Origin: Palsa-295 sp963781105
Lineage (GTDB): Bacteria > Acidobacteriota > Terriglobia > Acidiferrales > UBA7541
Assembly (NCBI GenBank): GCA_963781105.1
Contig: CAWAED010000003.1
Location: forward strand, 806,001 to 870,000
Direction: 5' to 3'
Length of the DNA stretch: 64,000 nt
Shown here: in pieces, positions 36,006 to 44,530 of the stretch
Numbering within the stretch: position 1 is the first letter of the stretch
Layout of the letters: each line of letters starts with the position of its first letter
The notes under the pieces: generated by a model
The model's input: only the letters and a program-made list of their open reading frames with translations
Database searches by the model: none
Told to the model about the DNA's origin: nothing
Translations under genes and position numbers: made by a program

Positions 36006-36033
36006 GCGATGTGATATAAATCCTAGCAATATG
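36006..36033 (+). promoter_or_regulatory. Promoter-like repeated element (first copy)
   Basis: GCGATGTGATATAAATCCTA recurs almost unchanged at 37622-37640 (GCGATGTGGTATAAATCCTA), each just upstream of a plus-strand gene. TATAAAT could serve as a -10 box. It is preceded by a TGTCATCCCGAG-type dispersed repeat (35966-35993). Confidence 0.4.
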
Positions 36034-36078
36034 CTGCTTGGCCGGTTGATTCAAAGAAATTCGTAGACGTGAAATGGC

Positions 36079-36414
36079 ATGTCCGCAACACGTGATGAAA
36101 TTCTCGAAGAACGTCGCCGTCTCCGAGCGGAATACGGCGAATTGGTTGATTCCGTTGCTGCGCTGCTTTATCGCCACGACCCTATCGGAATAAATTTTGA
36201 AGACAACACGGACGAGTACGAACCAGAAGCTGGCACCATCCTACCCAAGCTGAAGACCTGTCACTCGGCGGACGACGTGCTCCAACTTGTGCACGCGGAG
36301 TTTGTTCGCTGGTTCGATCGTGGTACGGCTGGCCCAGCAGAGCACTACACGGAAATCGCTTCGGAGATTTGGCAACTTTGGCAGGTACATCTCGCCGGCA
36401 GATCCAACGCCTGA
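36079..36414 (+). CDS. Small hypothetical protein
   Basis: 111 residues, acidic, helical at the N-terminus (ATRDEILEERRRLRAEYGEL). It contains LLYRHDPIGINFEDNTDEYE and a C-terminal EIWQLWQVHLAG helix. The HDPIGI...NTDEYEPEA...ILPKL pattern resembles small conserved proteins seen near toxin or immunity genes in many bacteria, but I cannot assign a family. The preceding 134 bases carry the promoter-like element at 36006. Convergent with the membrane protein at 36442. Confidence 0.65.
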   Translation: MSATRDEILEERRRLRAEYGELVDSVAALLYRHDPIGINFEDNTDEYEPEAGTILPKLKTCHSADDVLQLVHAEFVRWFDRGTAGPAEHYTEIASEIWQLWQVHLAGRSNA

Positions 36415-36441
36415 TGTCACACAACCCCATTGCCAGCTAAT

Positions 36442-37470
36442 TCAAGGCTTGTTCAGCAAGCCGGAGAATTGCGCCTCCAACTGTGCCGCAGCTCGCTGTT
36501 TCATCCCCCGGTAAAAATGAACCAGCCATTCACCAATTCCCCACAGCACGGAAACGAACAGAACCGCAAAAACGTAACGCCTCGCTTCTGTTCTCAGAAC
36601 CGTTTCGTCAAACCGTTCCCAGAACGGCCCCGCAAACGCGACGGAGAATATAATCGAAGCGGCGATCGCCACTGCCAAAAACAGAAATGCCAATCGGTCC
36701 CACCAAGATGCTTTATTTTTCATACTGTCTTCAGAAAGCCTCACAAATCGCTGCTCTTGCTCCACTAGGTGGGCATCCGTCAGCGCTTCCGCGATTGGCA
36801 GCATTCCTGTTAGCAGCGACGTCACTTCTTGTATTTCCTTCACTACGCTGGCTTCGGAATCGGATTCGCTGGTGGCGTGGAGAAATTTTTCGCGATGGAC
36901 CAAAACCCAACGGCCGCCGGCTTTCAGGCTCACACCGCGAGGCCATTCCCGAGCCAGGATTGCTGCGCAGCGCGCAGGTGTAAAGAATTGCTCCACCAAA
37001 CCGCGGTTCTCCCCCGTCAACGCGTAGCGGCTTTCGAAGTCAACCTGGCCGGGCAGAGAGATTTTCCGCCACCATCCAGGCCGCATGAAAGACGCCGTGC
37101 GCGTCGCCTTCAAATCGAACTTCGGAAACGAGCATTCGCTGAACCGGTAACCGGCCCAATAGAGGTAAGAGGTTCGGCCTTTGACGCCGTAACGAACTTC
37201 TTGAAACGAAAAAATCTGCACGCTCTGATTCGGCCACTGCAACGTATGCACGATCGAGTCTGGGCCAGTAGTCAACACTTCCGCGATCTCGCTCTGGTAC
37301 GGGCTCTGCCGTTCCCAGAATTCGCTGCCCATCGCCTTCGCCAACCCGCGCAGCGCAGACGCGCGCATTTCTCTCGGCGTCTTCCGCAAAATTGACGAAA
37401 ATCTCCACACCCATACGGCGAACGCCGCCAGCGATCCCAAGATCAGAAATTCGGTCGCGTCAAAATGCAT
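36442..37470 (-). CDS. Hypothetical membrane protein
   Basis: 342 residues with one N-terminal membrane segment (FLILGSLAAFAVWVWRF) and two near the C-terminus (LAFLFLAVAIAASIIFSVAF and YVFAVLFVSVLWGIGEWLV). The cytosolic centre is soluble and contains SYLYWAGYRFSECSFPKFDL. The start at 37470 places the first membrane helix at the N-terminus; an extension to 37614 is possible but unlike a protein. No family recognised. Gene order and orientation suggest a single-gene unit divergent from the DinB gene. Confidence 0.75.
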   Translation of the reverse strand: MHFDATEFLILGSLAAFAVWVWRFSSILRKTPREMRASALRGLAKAMGSEFWERQSPYQSEIAEVLTTGPDSIVHTLQWPNQSVQIFSFQEVRYGVKGRTSYLYWAGYRFSECSFPKFDLKATRTASFMRPGWWRKISLPGQVDFESRYALTGENRGLVEQFFTPARCAAILAREWPRGVSLKAGGRWVLVHREKFLHATSESDSEASVVKEIQEVTSLLTGMLPIAEALTDAHLVEQEQRFVRLSEDSMKNKASWWDRLAFLFLAVAIAASIIFSVAFAGPFWERFDETVLRTEARRYVFAVLFVSVLWGIGEWLVHFYRGMKQRAAAQLEAQFSGLLNKP

Positions 37471-37621
37471 CGCTTTTCCTTCGCTATCATTGATTGTAGG
37501 CGGAATCACCGCGCGTGCGGTCCATCTGGATGATCCAATGTGTGGGGAATACAAACACTTGCGCCAACTCGACCCTGCCGACGACGTCGTGCTCCCGACG
37601 CAGCCAACCAGCACTTGCGCA

Positions 37622-37646
37622 GCGATGTGGTATAAATCCTAAAATT
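37622..37646 (+). promoter_or_regulatory. Promoter-like repeated element (second copy)
   Basis: Second occurrence of the GCGATGTG(A/G)TATAAATCCTA element, ending directly at the DinB start codon (37647). If TATAAAT is a -10 box, the DinB message would be leaderless or start further in. It may instead be the edge of a dispersed repeat. Confidence 0.4.
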
Positions 37647-38297
37647 ATGCCGCGCGTGCCCGCGCCAACCCGGTCCCGCTCATCCGCCGCCGGCGCTTCC
37701 CTGCGAAAGCCGCCGCAAGAACCCAACTCCGCCGAAGAACCTCGCGCCACCAACGCACAGCTCGCCGAAATTCGCGATTCCCTGCTCGAAATCTACGCAG
37801 CCAACGACTCCATGAACCAGCTAATCCTAGCGACTCTCTACCCCCGCGCTTGGCGCGCCCAACCACCCACCGAAAAACGCAGCGGCCGCTCGATCGCCGC
37901 CATCTTCGCCCATCTCCACAACTGCCGCCTCGTCTGGCTGAAAAATTCCGCGCCGCATCTGCAATGTCCCGCGCCGCTCAATCCCGACCGCTGCACCATG
38001 AAGCAAACCGCCGCCGCCCACAAAAAAAGTGCCGCGCAATGCCTCCGCATGCTCACCGACGCGCTCTCCGCCTCACCGAATCGTCGCGTCAAAAAATTTT
38101 CCCGCGGCAGTTGGACGCAAACCTGGCCCGCCGGCGCCACCATGTTCGCCTACATGTTCGCGCACGAAGCCCACCACCGCGGCCAAATCCTGATGCTGGC
38201 CCACCAACTAGGCCATCGCGTCCTGCACGATACCCCCGGCATCTGGCACTGGGAAAAACTCTGGAAAAAAGCCGGCCTAACCACGCGCCCTCACTAA
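37647..38297 (+). CDS. DinB-family putative metal-dependent protein
   Basis: 216 residues. The DinB four-helix-bundle pattern is visible: LLEIYAANDSMNQLIL, IAAIFAHLHNCRLVWLK with its first metal-ligand His, and MFAHEAHHRGQILML with the HxxxH-type pair. Family members are thiol-transferase- or hydrolase-like enzymes of mostly unknown substrate; despite the name they are not DNA polymerases. The first 40 residues are Pro/Ala/Ser-rich and may be disordered, or the start may be further in. C-terminal WHWEKLWKKAGL is also typical. Confidence 0.82.
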   Translation: MPRVPAPTRSRSSAAGASLRKPPQEPNSAEEPRATNAQLAEIRDSLLEIYAANDSMNQLILATLYPRAWRAQPPTEKRSGRSIAAIFAHLHNCRLVWLKNSAPHLQCPAPLNPDRCTMKQTAAAHKKSAAQCLRMLTDALSASPNRRVKKFSRGSWTQTWPAGATMFAYMFAHEAHHRGQILMLAHQLGHRVLHDTPGIWHWEKLWKKAGLTTRPH

Positions 38298-38330
38298 GCA
38301 CAACCCGACGCCGCAATTTCAAATAGCAGT

Positions 38331-38401
38331 TGTAGCGGCGGTCTTCAGACCGCCATCGTCGTCGCGGCTAAATCGATGGCGCACTAAAGTGCGCCGCTAC
38401 A
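38331..38401. repeat. REP-like palindrome (TGTAGCGGCG type), full unit
   Basis: Starts TGTAGCGGCG and ends with its complement CGCCGCTACA. Two inner hairpins are GGCGGTCTTCAGACCGCC and GGCGCACTAAAGTGCGCC. A half unit occurs at 40443-40470. This type is common between acidobacterial genes. Confidence 0.8.
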
Positions 38402-38493
38402 AAACCACCAACACGCGGATCGCGCCTACTGCGCACGCCCCGCGCAAAAACTCCTTGTCATCGCCACGCATCCAGAGTAAATAACGCACACCC

Positions 38494-38865
38494 ATGTCCA
38501 CCACACCGCTGTCACCGTCGCAACCCTCGCCCGCGCGCCAACTCAATCTCCATACCTACGCCTGGGAAGACGCCACCGTAGTCCGCTGTACCGGCCGCCT
38601 GACCATGGAAACTTCGCCGCAACTCAAAACCGAAATAAAATCCCTGCTCCCCCAGAAACGCCGCGTCATCCTCGACCTCACCGAACTCGCCTACATGGAC
38701 AGCTCCGGCCTCGGCGCGCTCGTCGCCCTCTATATCTCCGCGAAAACCGCCAAATGTGAACTGCAGCTCCACAATTTAAGCCCGCGCATCCGAGATCTCC
38801 TAAGCTTAGCCAACGTCCTCTCCGTCTTCGAAGAATGCGGCCGCACCGGCACCCGCTGTCCCTGA
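38494..38865 (+). CDS. STAS-domain anti-sigma-factor antagonist
   Basis: 123 residues with a single STAS domain: VVRCTGRLTMETSPQLKTEI, VILDLTELAYMDSSGLGALV and LSLANVLSVFEECG. The DSSGLG motif (Asp69, Ser70, Ser71) is the site phosphorylated by an anti-sigma kinase in SpoIIAA/RsbV-type partner switching. No kinase or sigma partner is adjacent, so the partner must be encoded elsewhere. Soluble, cytosolic. Confidence 0.92.
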   Translation: MSTTPLSPSQPSPARQLNLHTYAWEDATVVRCTGRLTMETSPQLKTEIKSLLPQKRRVILDLTELAYMDSSGLGALVALYISAKTAKCELQLHNLSPRIRDLLSLANVLSVFEECGRTGTRCP

Positions 38866-39030
38866 TCCACTTTCCCGCCGCAACCTCTTTTTAACCTCCC
38901 AATCATCCTGCCGCAAAAAACTCCCGTTAAATTCCTGCGCGCGGCGGCGGTCCGGCCGCTAGGTCACCCGAAAACTCCTCCCTCCCGGCGTTCCGGCGAC
39001 CACCGCAAATCCCAAGCTTTGGAGGTCTCG

Positions 39031-40290
39031 ATGTTCGCATCCCGCTATCTCCGCGCCTTTGGCGTGGTCGCACTCCTGGCTCTGCTCGGCGGTTGGAGCG
39101 CCAGCGCCCAGAACAACAATAACGACTGGAACGACAACCCCTATCAGATCAAGCACGTTTTCGTCATCGCCGAAGAAAATCACAATTGGACGCAGCCCAC
39201 GACCATACCCGGTGGCATCAACCCAATTTTTCAAAATCCGAACGCCCCGTTCATCAATAGCCTCGTGGACGGCACCGCGCTCGCCTACATTAACGGCCGC
39301 CTCGTCAACATCAGCGACCAGGTCTCCTACGCCACCGCTTACCACAACGTGCTCGCCACCCCCAGCGGCAATAACCCGCACATTCATCCGTCCGAACCCA
39401 ATTACCTTTGGGCGGAAGCCGGCACCAACTTCGGCATTCTGAATGACGACGATCCGTACGCGGACAATCCTCCCAACGCGCAAAGCACGCAGAATTTGAG
39501 CGGTCTGCTGCAACGGGCGGGATACACCTGGAAGTCCTACCAAGAAGATATTGATCTCACCACGAACTCCAGCAACCAACTCATCAACTTGGCGCTCGCC
39601 TTCAGCCAGTGGACCGTTCCGCTGGTCAGCGTGTCCGGCCTCTTCGGCCCCGGCAACTACCTCAACGCCTACAACAACTCCATCCAATACAACTACGCCT
39701 GCAAACACAATCCCGAAGTCTTCTTCACGGATACCAACGGCGGCAACAACACCACCACGACGAACCCTCTCCGATTCAACTACGCGCCGCTCCAGCAACT
39801 CGCTTTCGATCTGCAGAACGATTACGTCGCGAATTACAACTGGATTACGCCGGATCAATACAACGAGATGCACAGCTCGCTAAACCCGACGTTCGCAGGT
39901 CTCCCCTCCGATGAGTCCAATATCAGGTCGGGCGACAACACGCTGAGCCGCCTCATTCCCATGATCATGGCCTCCCGCGCTTACCAGGACGGCGGCTTGA
40001 TCATCATCTGGTGGGACGAAACCGAAGACACCGGCGCACCCGGCGACAACCAGGACGATTTCAATCACACGCTCGGCGAAGTCATCATCTCCCCGCTCGC
40101 GCGTGAAAATCAGAATGGCGTTCCCTACTCCAACGCCATCAACTACTCCCACTCCTCCGATCTGCGCACTATGCAGGAAATCTTCCACGTGAAAGCAACT
40201 GGTGGCAAATCGCCCTTCCTGGGCGATGCAGCCAACGCCACCGATCTCTCCGACCTCTTCAAACCCGGAGTAATCCCCGCACGCCCATAA
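39031..40290 (+). CDS. Secreted phosphoesterase family protein (smaller paralogue)
   Basis: 419 residues with a signal peptide (AFGVVALLALLGGWSASAQ). The first metal motif is HVFVIAEENHNWTQ; later elements are NYLWAEAGTNFGI, LIIIWWDETEDTG and HTLGEVIISPLA, consistent with the PF04185 phosphoesterases, though more diverged than the enzyme at 14838. It is rich in Asn, as often in exported acidobacterial proteins. The start has GGAGG at 39021-39025. Likely extracytoplasmic phosphate-ester hydrolysis. A REP-like hairpin at 40331 follows and may act as a transcript end. Confidence 0.85.
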   Translation: MFASRYLRAFGVVALLALLGGWSASAQNNNNDWNDNPYQIKHVFVIAEENHNWTQPTTIPGGINPIFQNPNAPFINSLVDGTALAYINGRLVNISDQVSYATAYHNVLATPSGNNPHIHPSEPNYLWAEAGTNFGILNDDDPYADNPPNAQSTQNLSGLLQRAGYTWKSYQEDIDLTTNSSNQLINLALAFSQWTVPLVSVSGLFGPGNYLNAYNNSIQYNYACKHNPEVFFTDTNGGNNTTTTNPLRFNYAPLQQLAFDLQNDYVANYNWITPDQYNEMHSSLNPTFAGLPSDESNIRSGDNTLSRLIPMIMASRAYQDGGLIIIWWDETEDTGAPGDNQDDFNHTLGEVIISPLARENQNGVPYSNAINYSHSSDLRTMQEIFHVKATGGKSPFLGDAANATDLSDLFKPGVIPARP

Positions 40291-40330
40291 ACAACCACGG
40301 CAAGCGAGTCCACAACACAAAGCCTGGTAC

Positions 40331-40364
40331 CCCATCCTTCCCGCATTCAGGGAAGGGTGGGGCC
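40331..40364. repeat. 34-base palindromic repeat, copy a
   Basis: CCCATCCTTCCC and GGGAAGGGTGGG form a strong stem with an 8-base loop. An identical 34-base copy is at 42081-42114. Both follow stop codons of plus-strand genes (40290 and 42041), so a terminator or mRNA-stabilising role is possible. Confidence 0.85.
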
Positions 40365-40442
40365 CTTATTCAAATCCAAGCAACCACCAAAAAAAAGGCC
40401 AACAAATGGCCTCCGCTCAAAAGTTGTATTTGTTTTTGTATT

Positions 40443-40470
40443 TGTAGCGGCGCACTTCAGTGCGCCAGCC
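40443..40470. repeat. REP-like palindrome (TGTAGCGGCG type), half unit
   Basis: TGTAGCGGCGCACTTCAGTG followed by CGCC. It matches one arm of the full unit at 38331-38401, with the stem GGCGCACT/AGTGCGCC. Confidence 0.7.
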
Positions 40471-40583
40471 GTTGAATTTGCTCGCCCCCCCGTCGAATTA
40501 CCTCACCCAATAATTCCCTTGTCTTCCCGCCACCCCGCGCCGTAGTCTCCATACACCAACGGGCCCAGCCGGGGAGAAATCAA

Positions 40584-40991
40584 ATGACCTCGCCCGAAAA
40601 CACCGCCGCTGGCAACATCGCCCAACCTCTCACCGCTCGTCTCGAAGCAGCCACCGGCGAATTGCAGCAACTCGAAGCTCTCGTAAAATCCGGCGAACTC
40701 GACGCTCGCGTCCTCTCCGAATTCCGCAACGCCGTGGACCACATCCGCAGCACCACCTGGGCCGTCCAAAAATGGCTAGGCTCGAACGACGAACCCGGCG
40801 GCGACCCCTTCTCCGTCCTCCCCATCATGTCCGCCGAACGCGTAAAGCGCGCCACCCAAATCGCCAACGACCTCTCGCTCGATCTGCAATCAACAGACAT
40901 CGGCATCGAAACCGCCGGCATAAAAGAACTCTACGACGCAATAGACAACCTCCGCCGCCGCCTCGCCACCCTCCTGAAGCGCGAAGCCTAG
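40584..40991 (+). CDS. Small hypothetical helical protein
   Basis: 135 residues, entirely helical in appearance: LTARLEAATGELQQLEALVK, LSEFRNAVDHIRSTTWAVQK and ELYDAIDNLRRRLATLLKRE. A central loop holds GSNDEPGGDPFSVLPIMSAERVKR. This looks like a conserved acidobacterial protein without assigned function. GGGGAG about 7 bases before the ATG supports the start. No membrane segment. Confidence 0.7.
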   Translation: MTSPENTAAGNIAQPLTARLEAATGELQQLEALVKSGELDARVLSEFRNAVDHIRSTTWAVQKWLGSNDEPGGDPFSVLPIMSAERVKRATQIANDLSLDLQSTDIGIETAGIKELYDAIDNLRRRLATLLKREA

Positions 40992-41114
40992 CCGCCGCAG
41001 GGCAGTTTGTTGCTAACTTGCACCGGAGCGACGGAGTTCACGCGAAGTTGACTTCACGCTCACAATGAATGAAAGTCCCTGCATCCCATTCACAAATGTT
41101 CCCGAGGAGACTTC

Positions 41115-42041
41115 ATGAACCGCGCGTTCAGTTGCTTGCCCGCATTCCTGCTGCTCACCTTGCTCTCGTCTGCTGCTCTGTCTGCGCCCGTCACTCACGC
41201 CGCCACGGCGGAAACCGCGATTGCGTCGCGCAGCGCCGAAGTTGACGGCGTAAAGCTCCACTATCTGACAGCCGGTCACGGCACTCCCGTCATTCTGTTG
41301 CACGGTTATGCGGAAACCTCGCTGATGTGGAGGCCGCTTATCCCTCGGCTGGCCGAGCGGTTTACGGTAATCGCACCCGATTTGCCCGGCATCGGAGACT
41401 CATCAATCCCAGCCGATGGATTGGACATGAAAACCGCCGCCGTCCGCATTCACAAGCTCGCGCGTTCGCTCGGCATTGAGAAGGCCGAGGTGGTAGGGCA
41501 CGACATCGGCTTGATGGTGGCGTACGCCTATGCCGCGCAGTTCGCTTCCGAGACCACGAAGCTCGTAGTGATGGACGCTTTTTTGCCGGGTGTTCCAGGC
41601 TGGGAGGCTATCTACAATGATCCATCCATCTGGCATTTCCGTTTCAATGGACCGACTCCCGAGGCGCTCGTACAAGGCCGTGAACGGATTTATTTCGAGT
41701 ACTTCTGGAACGATCTTGCCGCGGATAAAACGCGCTCGATACCGGAAGCCGATCGGCGCGCTTATATAGCCGCTTATGCCCGCCCCGGACGCATGCACGC
41801 CGGCTGGGCCTATTTCGTTTCGTTCCAGCAAGCCGCAAAGGATTTCGCGCAGCTTTCGCAGACCAAGCTAAGCATGCCGGTGCTCTCAATCGGTGGAGCA
41901 AAATCATTGGGAGAACCGCTAGGCAAACAGATGGAGTTAGTTGCTACCAACGTGACAACCATGGTGGTGGGAAATGCGGGCCACTGGCTGATGGAAGAGC
42001 AGCCCGAAATAACAATGGGCGCCCTGCTGAGGTTTCTCTAA
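41115..42041 (+). CDS. Exported alpha/beta hydrolase (Asp-nucleophile, dehalogenase/epoxide-hydrolase-like)
   Basis: 308 residues with a signal peptide (AFLLLTLLSSAALSAPVTHA). HGYAE (63-67) forms the oxyanion-hole region and VVGHDIGLMVA carries the nucleophile position as Asp130, as in haloalkane dehalogenases and epoxide hydrolases rather than serine esterases. The catalytic His is in GNAGHWLMEEQP near the end. The cap region contains YFEYFWNDLA. Such proteins include fluoroacetate dehalogenase-like and epoxide hydrolases; the substrate cannot be decided. GAGGAG precedes the start. A palindromic repeat follows at 42081. Confidence 0.88.
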   Translation: MNRAFSCLPAFLLLTLLSSAALSAPVTHAATAETAIASRSAEVDGVKLHYLTAGHGTPVILLHGYAETSLMWRPLIPRLAERFTVIAPDLPGIGDSSIPADGLDMKTAAVRIHKLARSLGIEKAEVVGHDIGLMVAYAYAAQFASETTKLVVMDAFLPGVPGWEAIYNDPSIWHFRFNGPTPEALVQGRERIYFEYFWNDLAADKTRSIPEADRRAYIAAYARPGRMHAGWAYFVSFQQAAKDFAQLSQTKLSMPVLSIGGAKSLGEPLGKQMELVATNVTTMVVGNAGHWLMEEQPEITMGALLRFL

Positions 42042-42080
42042 CGCTGAGCGCATCACAAACTCCATGGCGGCTGGCGGGTG

Positions 42081-42114
42081 CCCATCCTTCCCGCATTCAG
42101 GGAAGGGTGGGGCC
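42081..42114. repeat. 34-base palindromic repeat, copy b
   Basis: Identical to 40331-40364. It lies between the convergent hydrolase and msrA genes, a position that suits a transcription end in one or both directions. Confidence 0.85.
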
Positions 42115-42169
42115 GTTGTACAAACCCACGTATCAACCACAAAATCGGCGGCGCGCCGCCCCAAAGCGC

Positions 42170-42847
42170 TTACTTCCCCTTGTAATCCACAAACAAATCC
42201 GGGAACTCCGACTTCAGCGCCCGAACCTTCGGCAAATCGCAAATCTGTATATAAGGATTACCGGGATTATGCAGAGCATAATCCTGGTGATAATCCTCCG
42301 CCCGATAAAATCCCTTCAAGGGCGTAACTTCCGTCACAATCGGCGCCCCAAAAACTTTCGCAGCATCGAGCTGCCCGATGTAAGCCGCAGCCACGCGCTT
42401 CTGCTCATCATTCGTATAAAAAATCGCCGACCGATACGACGTCCCCACGTCCGGCCCCTGCCGGTTCAATTCCGTCGGATCGTGCGCCACCGAAAAGAAA
42501 ACCCGCAAGAGCTGCCCATAAGTAATCCGCGAAGGATCGTAAACAACCTGCACCGACTCCGCGTGCCCAGTAGTTTCCGCGCTCACCTGATCGTAAGTAG
42601 CCGTCGCCGCCGCTCCCCCGGCATACCCCGCAGCCGTCGCCACCACGCCCCTCACCCGCTCAAACACAGCCTGCGTCCCCCAAAAACACCCGCCGGCAAA
42701 AACAGCTGTCTCTTTTCCAGACGTCGCCGCCAAAGGCGCATCCACCTTAGCCGGAGGCACCGGCTCCCGAGGCGCCGCATGCACCACATAAAGCACAACC
42801 AGAATCACAGCCGCAAATCCCAAACCAATCAAGAATCGCCCACGCAT
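42170..42847 (-). CDS. msrA: Membrane-anchored or exported MsrA
   Basis: 225 residues. A single N-terminal hydrophobic segment (FLIGLGFAAVILVVLYVVHA) anchors or exports the enzyme. A complete MsrA domain follows: AVFAGGCFWGTQAVFERVRG with the catalytic Cys, ETTGHAESVQVVYDP, HDPTELNRQGPDVGTSYRSA and YHQDYALHNPGNPYI. It would repair methionine sulfoxide outside the cytoplasm, complementing the cytosolic MsrB/MsrA pair at 3117-4116. The start at 42847 has GGGAGGAG upstream; the Met at 42871 has none. Confidence 0.93.
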   Translation of the reverse strand: MRGRFLIGLGFAAVILVVLYVVHAAPREPVPPAKVDAPLAATSGKETAVFAGGCFWGTQAVFERVRGVVATAAGYAGGAAATATYDQVSAETTGHAESVQVVYDPSRITYGQLLRVFFSVAHDPTELNRQGPDVGTSYRSAIFYTNDEQKRVAAAYIGQLDAAKVFGAPIVTEVTPLKGFYRAEDYHQDYALHNPGNPYIQICDLPKVRALKSEFPDLFVDYKGK

Positions 42848-43114
42848 AAAATCGCTCCTCCCAATTTGCACCTATATATAATACGTCTCCCGGGCCACAA
42901 CGGATTGCCGGACATGGGGCACAAGTAACCCGCCCCGCAACCGACCCCGCCCCTGCGCGCAAATTGTCGCGATAATTACTTGAGACCATACGGTCTCTTG
43001 TTGCATCCAAAAACAACAGGCCGCTATCGAGCACGTCGTCGTATTCAGGCGCGGCCGGAAAAGACGCTCTACAGAGTTCAACTACAAACCAGAAAGCACT
43101 GGGAGGACTTTCTC

Positions 43115-43705
43115 ATGTGGCATCCGAAACGAAGGTTCGCCGTCCTTGCAGCAATTCTCGCCGGCACGGCCTTTGCCGGGATCGTCTCGCAAGCAACAGC
43201 GCAAACGCGGTCGGCCGAATCATCGGCTGTTTATTCCGACGAGCTTACGGAGATCAAAATAGCCCGCGCGCTTTCCGCAGCGCCGCCCGATGTGGCCAAG
43301 GCCGCCACGGTAGCCGAAATGGACGACCACGGCGAAATGACAATTTTGCGCCCCGGTACCAACGGATTTACCTGCATGCCTGGCGATCCCTCAGGAGTTG
43401 GCCAGCCCGCCATGTGCGCGGACGAAGCGTCCATGCAGTGGTTCAAGGATTTCGCCGAACACAAACCCAAGCCCACCAATACCGTCCCCGGTATAACCTA
43501 TATGCTCGCAGGAGCTACCCAGCGCAGCGACTCCGATCCGCACGACACCACCAGCCCGGCCATTACGATCGGTCCGCACTGGATGATCATGTGGCCTTTT
43601 GATCCCAAGACCACCGGACTCCCTACCACGCACAGGCCGATGGGAGCCTACATCATGTGGGCCGGTACGCCGTACGCGCACGTGCACATCATGGGACGTC
43701 CATAA
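43115..43705 (+). CDS. Secreted protein of unknown family (paralogue 1)
   Basis: 196 residues with a signal peptide (FAVLAAILAGTAFAGIVSQA). The mature part contains ILRPGTNGFTCMPG, a second Cys in AMCADEA, ITYMLAG, ITIGPHWMIMWP and a His-rich end (YAHVHIMGRP). The same motifs in the same order occur in the next gene, 43841-44437, so the two are tandem paralogues. The function is unknown. Two conserved Cys and conserved His residues hint at a disulfide and a possible metal site. GGGAGGA at 43101-43107 sets the start. Confidence 0.8.
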   Translation: MWHPKRRFAVLAAILAGTAFAGIVSQATAQTRSAESSAVYSDELTEIKIARALSAAPPDVAKAATVAEMDDHGEMTILRPGTNGFTCMPGDPSGVGQPAMCADEASMQWFKDFAEHKPKPTNTVPGITYMLAGATQRSDSDPHDTTSPAITIGPHWMIMWPFDPKTTGLPTTHRPMGAYIMWAGTPYAHVHIMGRP

Positions 43706-43840
43706 AAGAGGCTACGCCGAAATAATCCAGCTCTCGCGTGTAAGTCCGATCCGTTTTTGTTTGGAACTGGCTGAAGTCGGATCGCAAGAAGAATGGAACG
43801 AATGCAAGAACGCGATTGCGCATTGCGAAGGAGAATTTTG

Positions 43841-44437
43841 ATGAAAATGAAGACCGTTGCTTTGCTCGTATTGATCGCCGCAGCCGTCACCTACGGTCAA
43901 ACCCCCGCTTCCAGCAAGCCGCAGAGCGACGCGCAGAGCATCGCAGCCGCCCTCTCGGCTGGCCCGAAGTTTGTCACCCAAAACGCTACCGTGCTGGACT
44001 GGCCTGCATCACCGGGTGGCGATTACCGCGTTCTCCGGCCCGGCACCAATGGCTGGACCTGTCTTCCGGGTCTTCCCAAAGCAACGCATCCTGAGCCTGG
44101 CTGCTTTGATAAAGTCTTTCTGGCGTTCATGCAGGACACCCTGGCCGGCCGTACGCCGGATGTGCACAGCGTTGGAATCTCGTACATGTATGAAGGAAAA
44201 TGGGTGCCCAACAAATCGCGTGCAATCGCCAGCGGCGCAGAATTTCGCGTGGGGCCACACATCATGATCGTCGGACTGGATCAAAAAATGTTGCAGACAT
44301 TCAACCACGATGGCTCGAATGGCGAGGCTTACGTCAACACCCTCCCGGGCCACAGCGAGCTATTTCTAGTGATCCCGATCCGTCAATGGGACGACGGGCC
44401 AGCCGCGATAAAATCCAACGGAAACGCGCAAAAATAG
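43841..44437 (+). CDS. Secreted protein of unknown family (paralogue 2)
   Basis: 198 residues, signal peptide (TVALLVLIAAAVTYGQ). Shared with the preceding gene are an ALSAGP...ATV segment, VLRPGTNGWTCLPG, a second Cys (EPGCFDK), GISYMYEG, VGPHIMIVG and a final YVNTLPGHSELFLVIPI. AAGGAG at 43828-43833 supports the start; the open frame upstream to 43793 is not used. Separated by 135 bases from its paralogue and probably co-expressed. No enzyme motif recognised. Confidence 0.8.
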   Translation: MKMKTVALLVLIAAAVTYGQTPASSKPQSDAQSIAAALSAGPKFVTQNATVLDWPASPGGDYRVLRPGTNGWTCLPGLPKATHPEPGCFDKVFLAFMQDTLAGRTPDVHSVGISYMYEGKWVPNKSRAIASGAEFRVGPHIMIVGLDQKMLQTFNHDGSNGEAYVNTLPGHSELFLVIPIRQWDDGPAAIKSNGNAQK

Positions 44438-44450
44438 TCGAGCCATCGGC

Positions 44451-44501
44451 AAGCCGTCGCCCGCGGGTGTCGCACAGCCACTCCTGGCTGTGCTCTTTCT
44501 T
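44451..44501. repeat. REP-like repeat 'CACAGCCA...TGGCTGTG', copy a
   Basis: Contains GCACAGCCACTCCTGGCTGT next to CCCGCGGGTGT. The reverse-complement form at 53796-53843 matches at about 90 percent, by eye. The stem CACAGCCA/TGGCTGTG makes it a compact hairpin. Confidence 0.75.
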
Positions 44502-44530
44502 GAATGTGTGGCGCCAGATTCCATAAGAAA

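Noticed and set aside
38959..39873. Minus-strand open frame (304 codons) over the second phosphoesterase
   Set aside because: Val/Gly-rich antisense shadow; no start context or family match.
38331..42114. CRISPR array
   Set aside because: Repeats are dispersed, palindromic and unevenly spaced, without regular spacers or cas genes.
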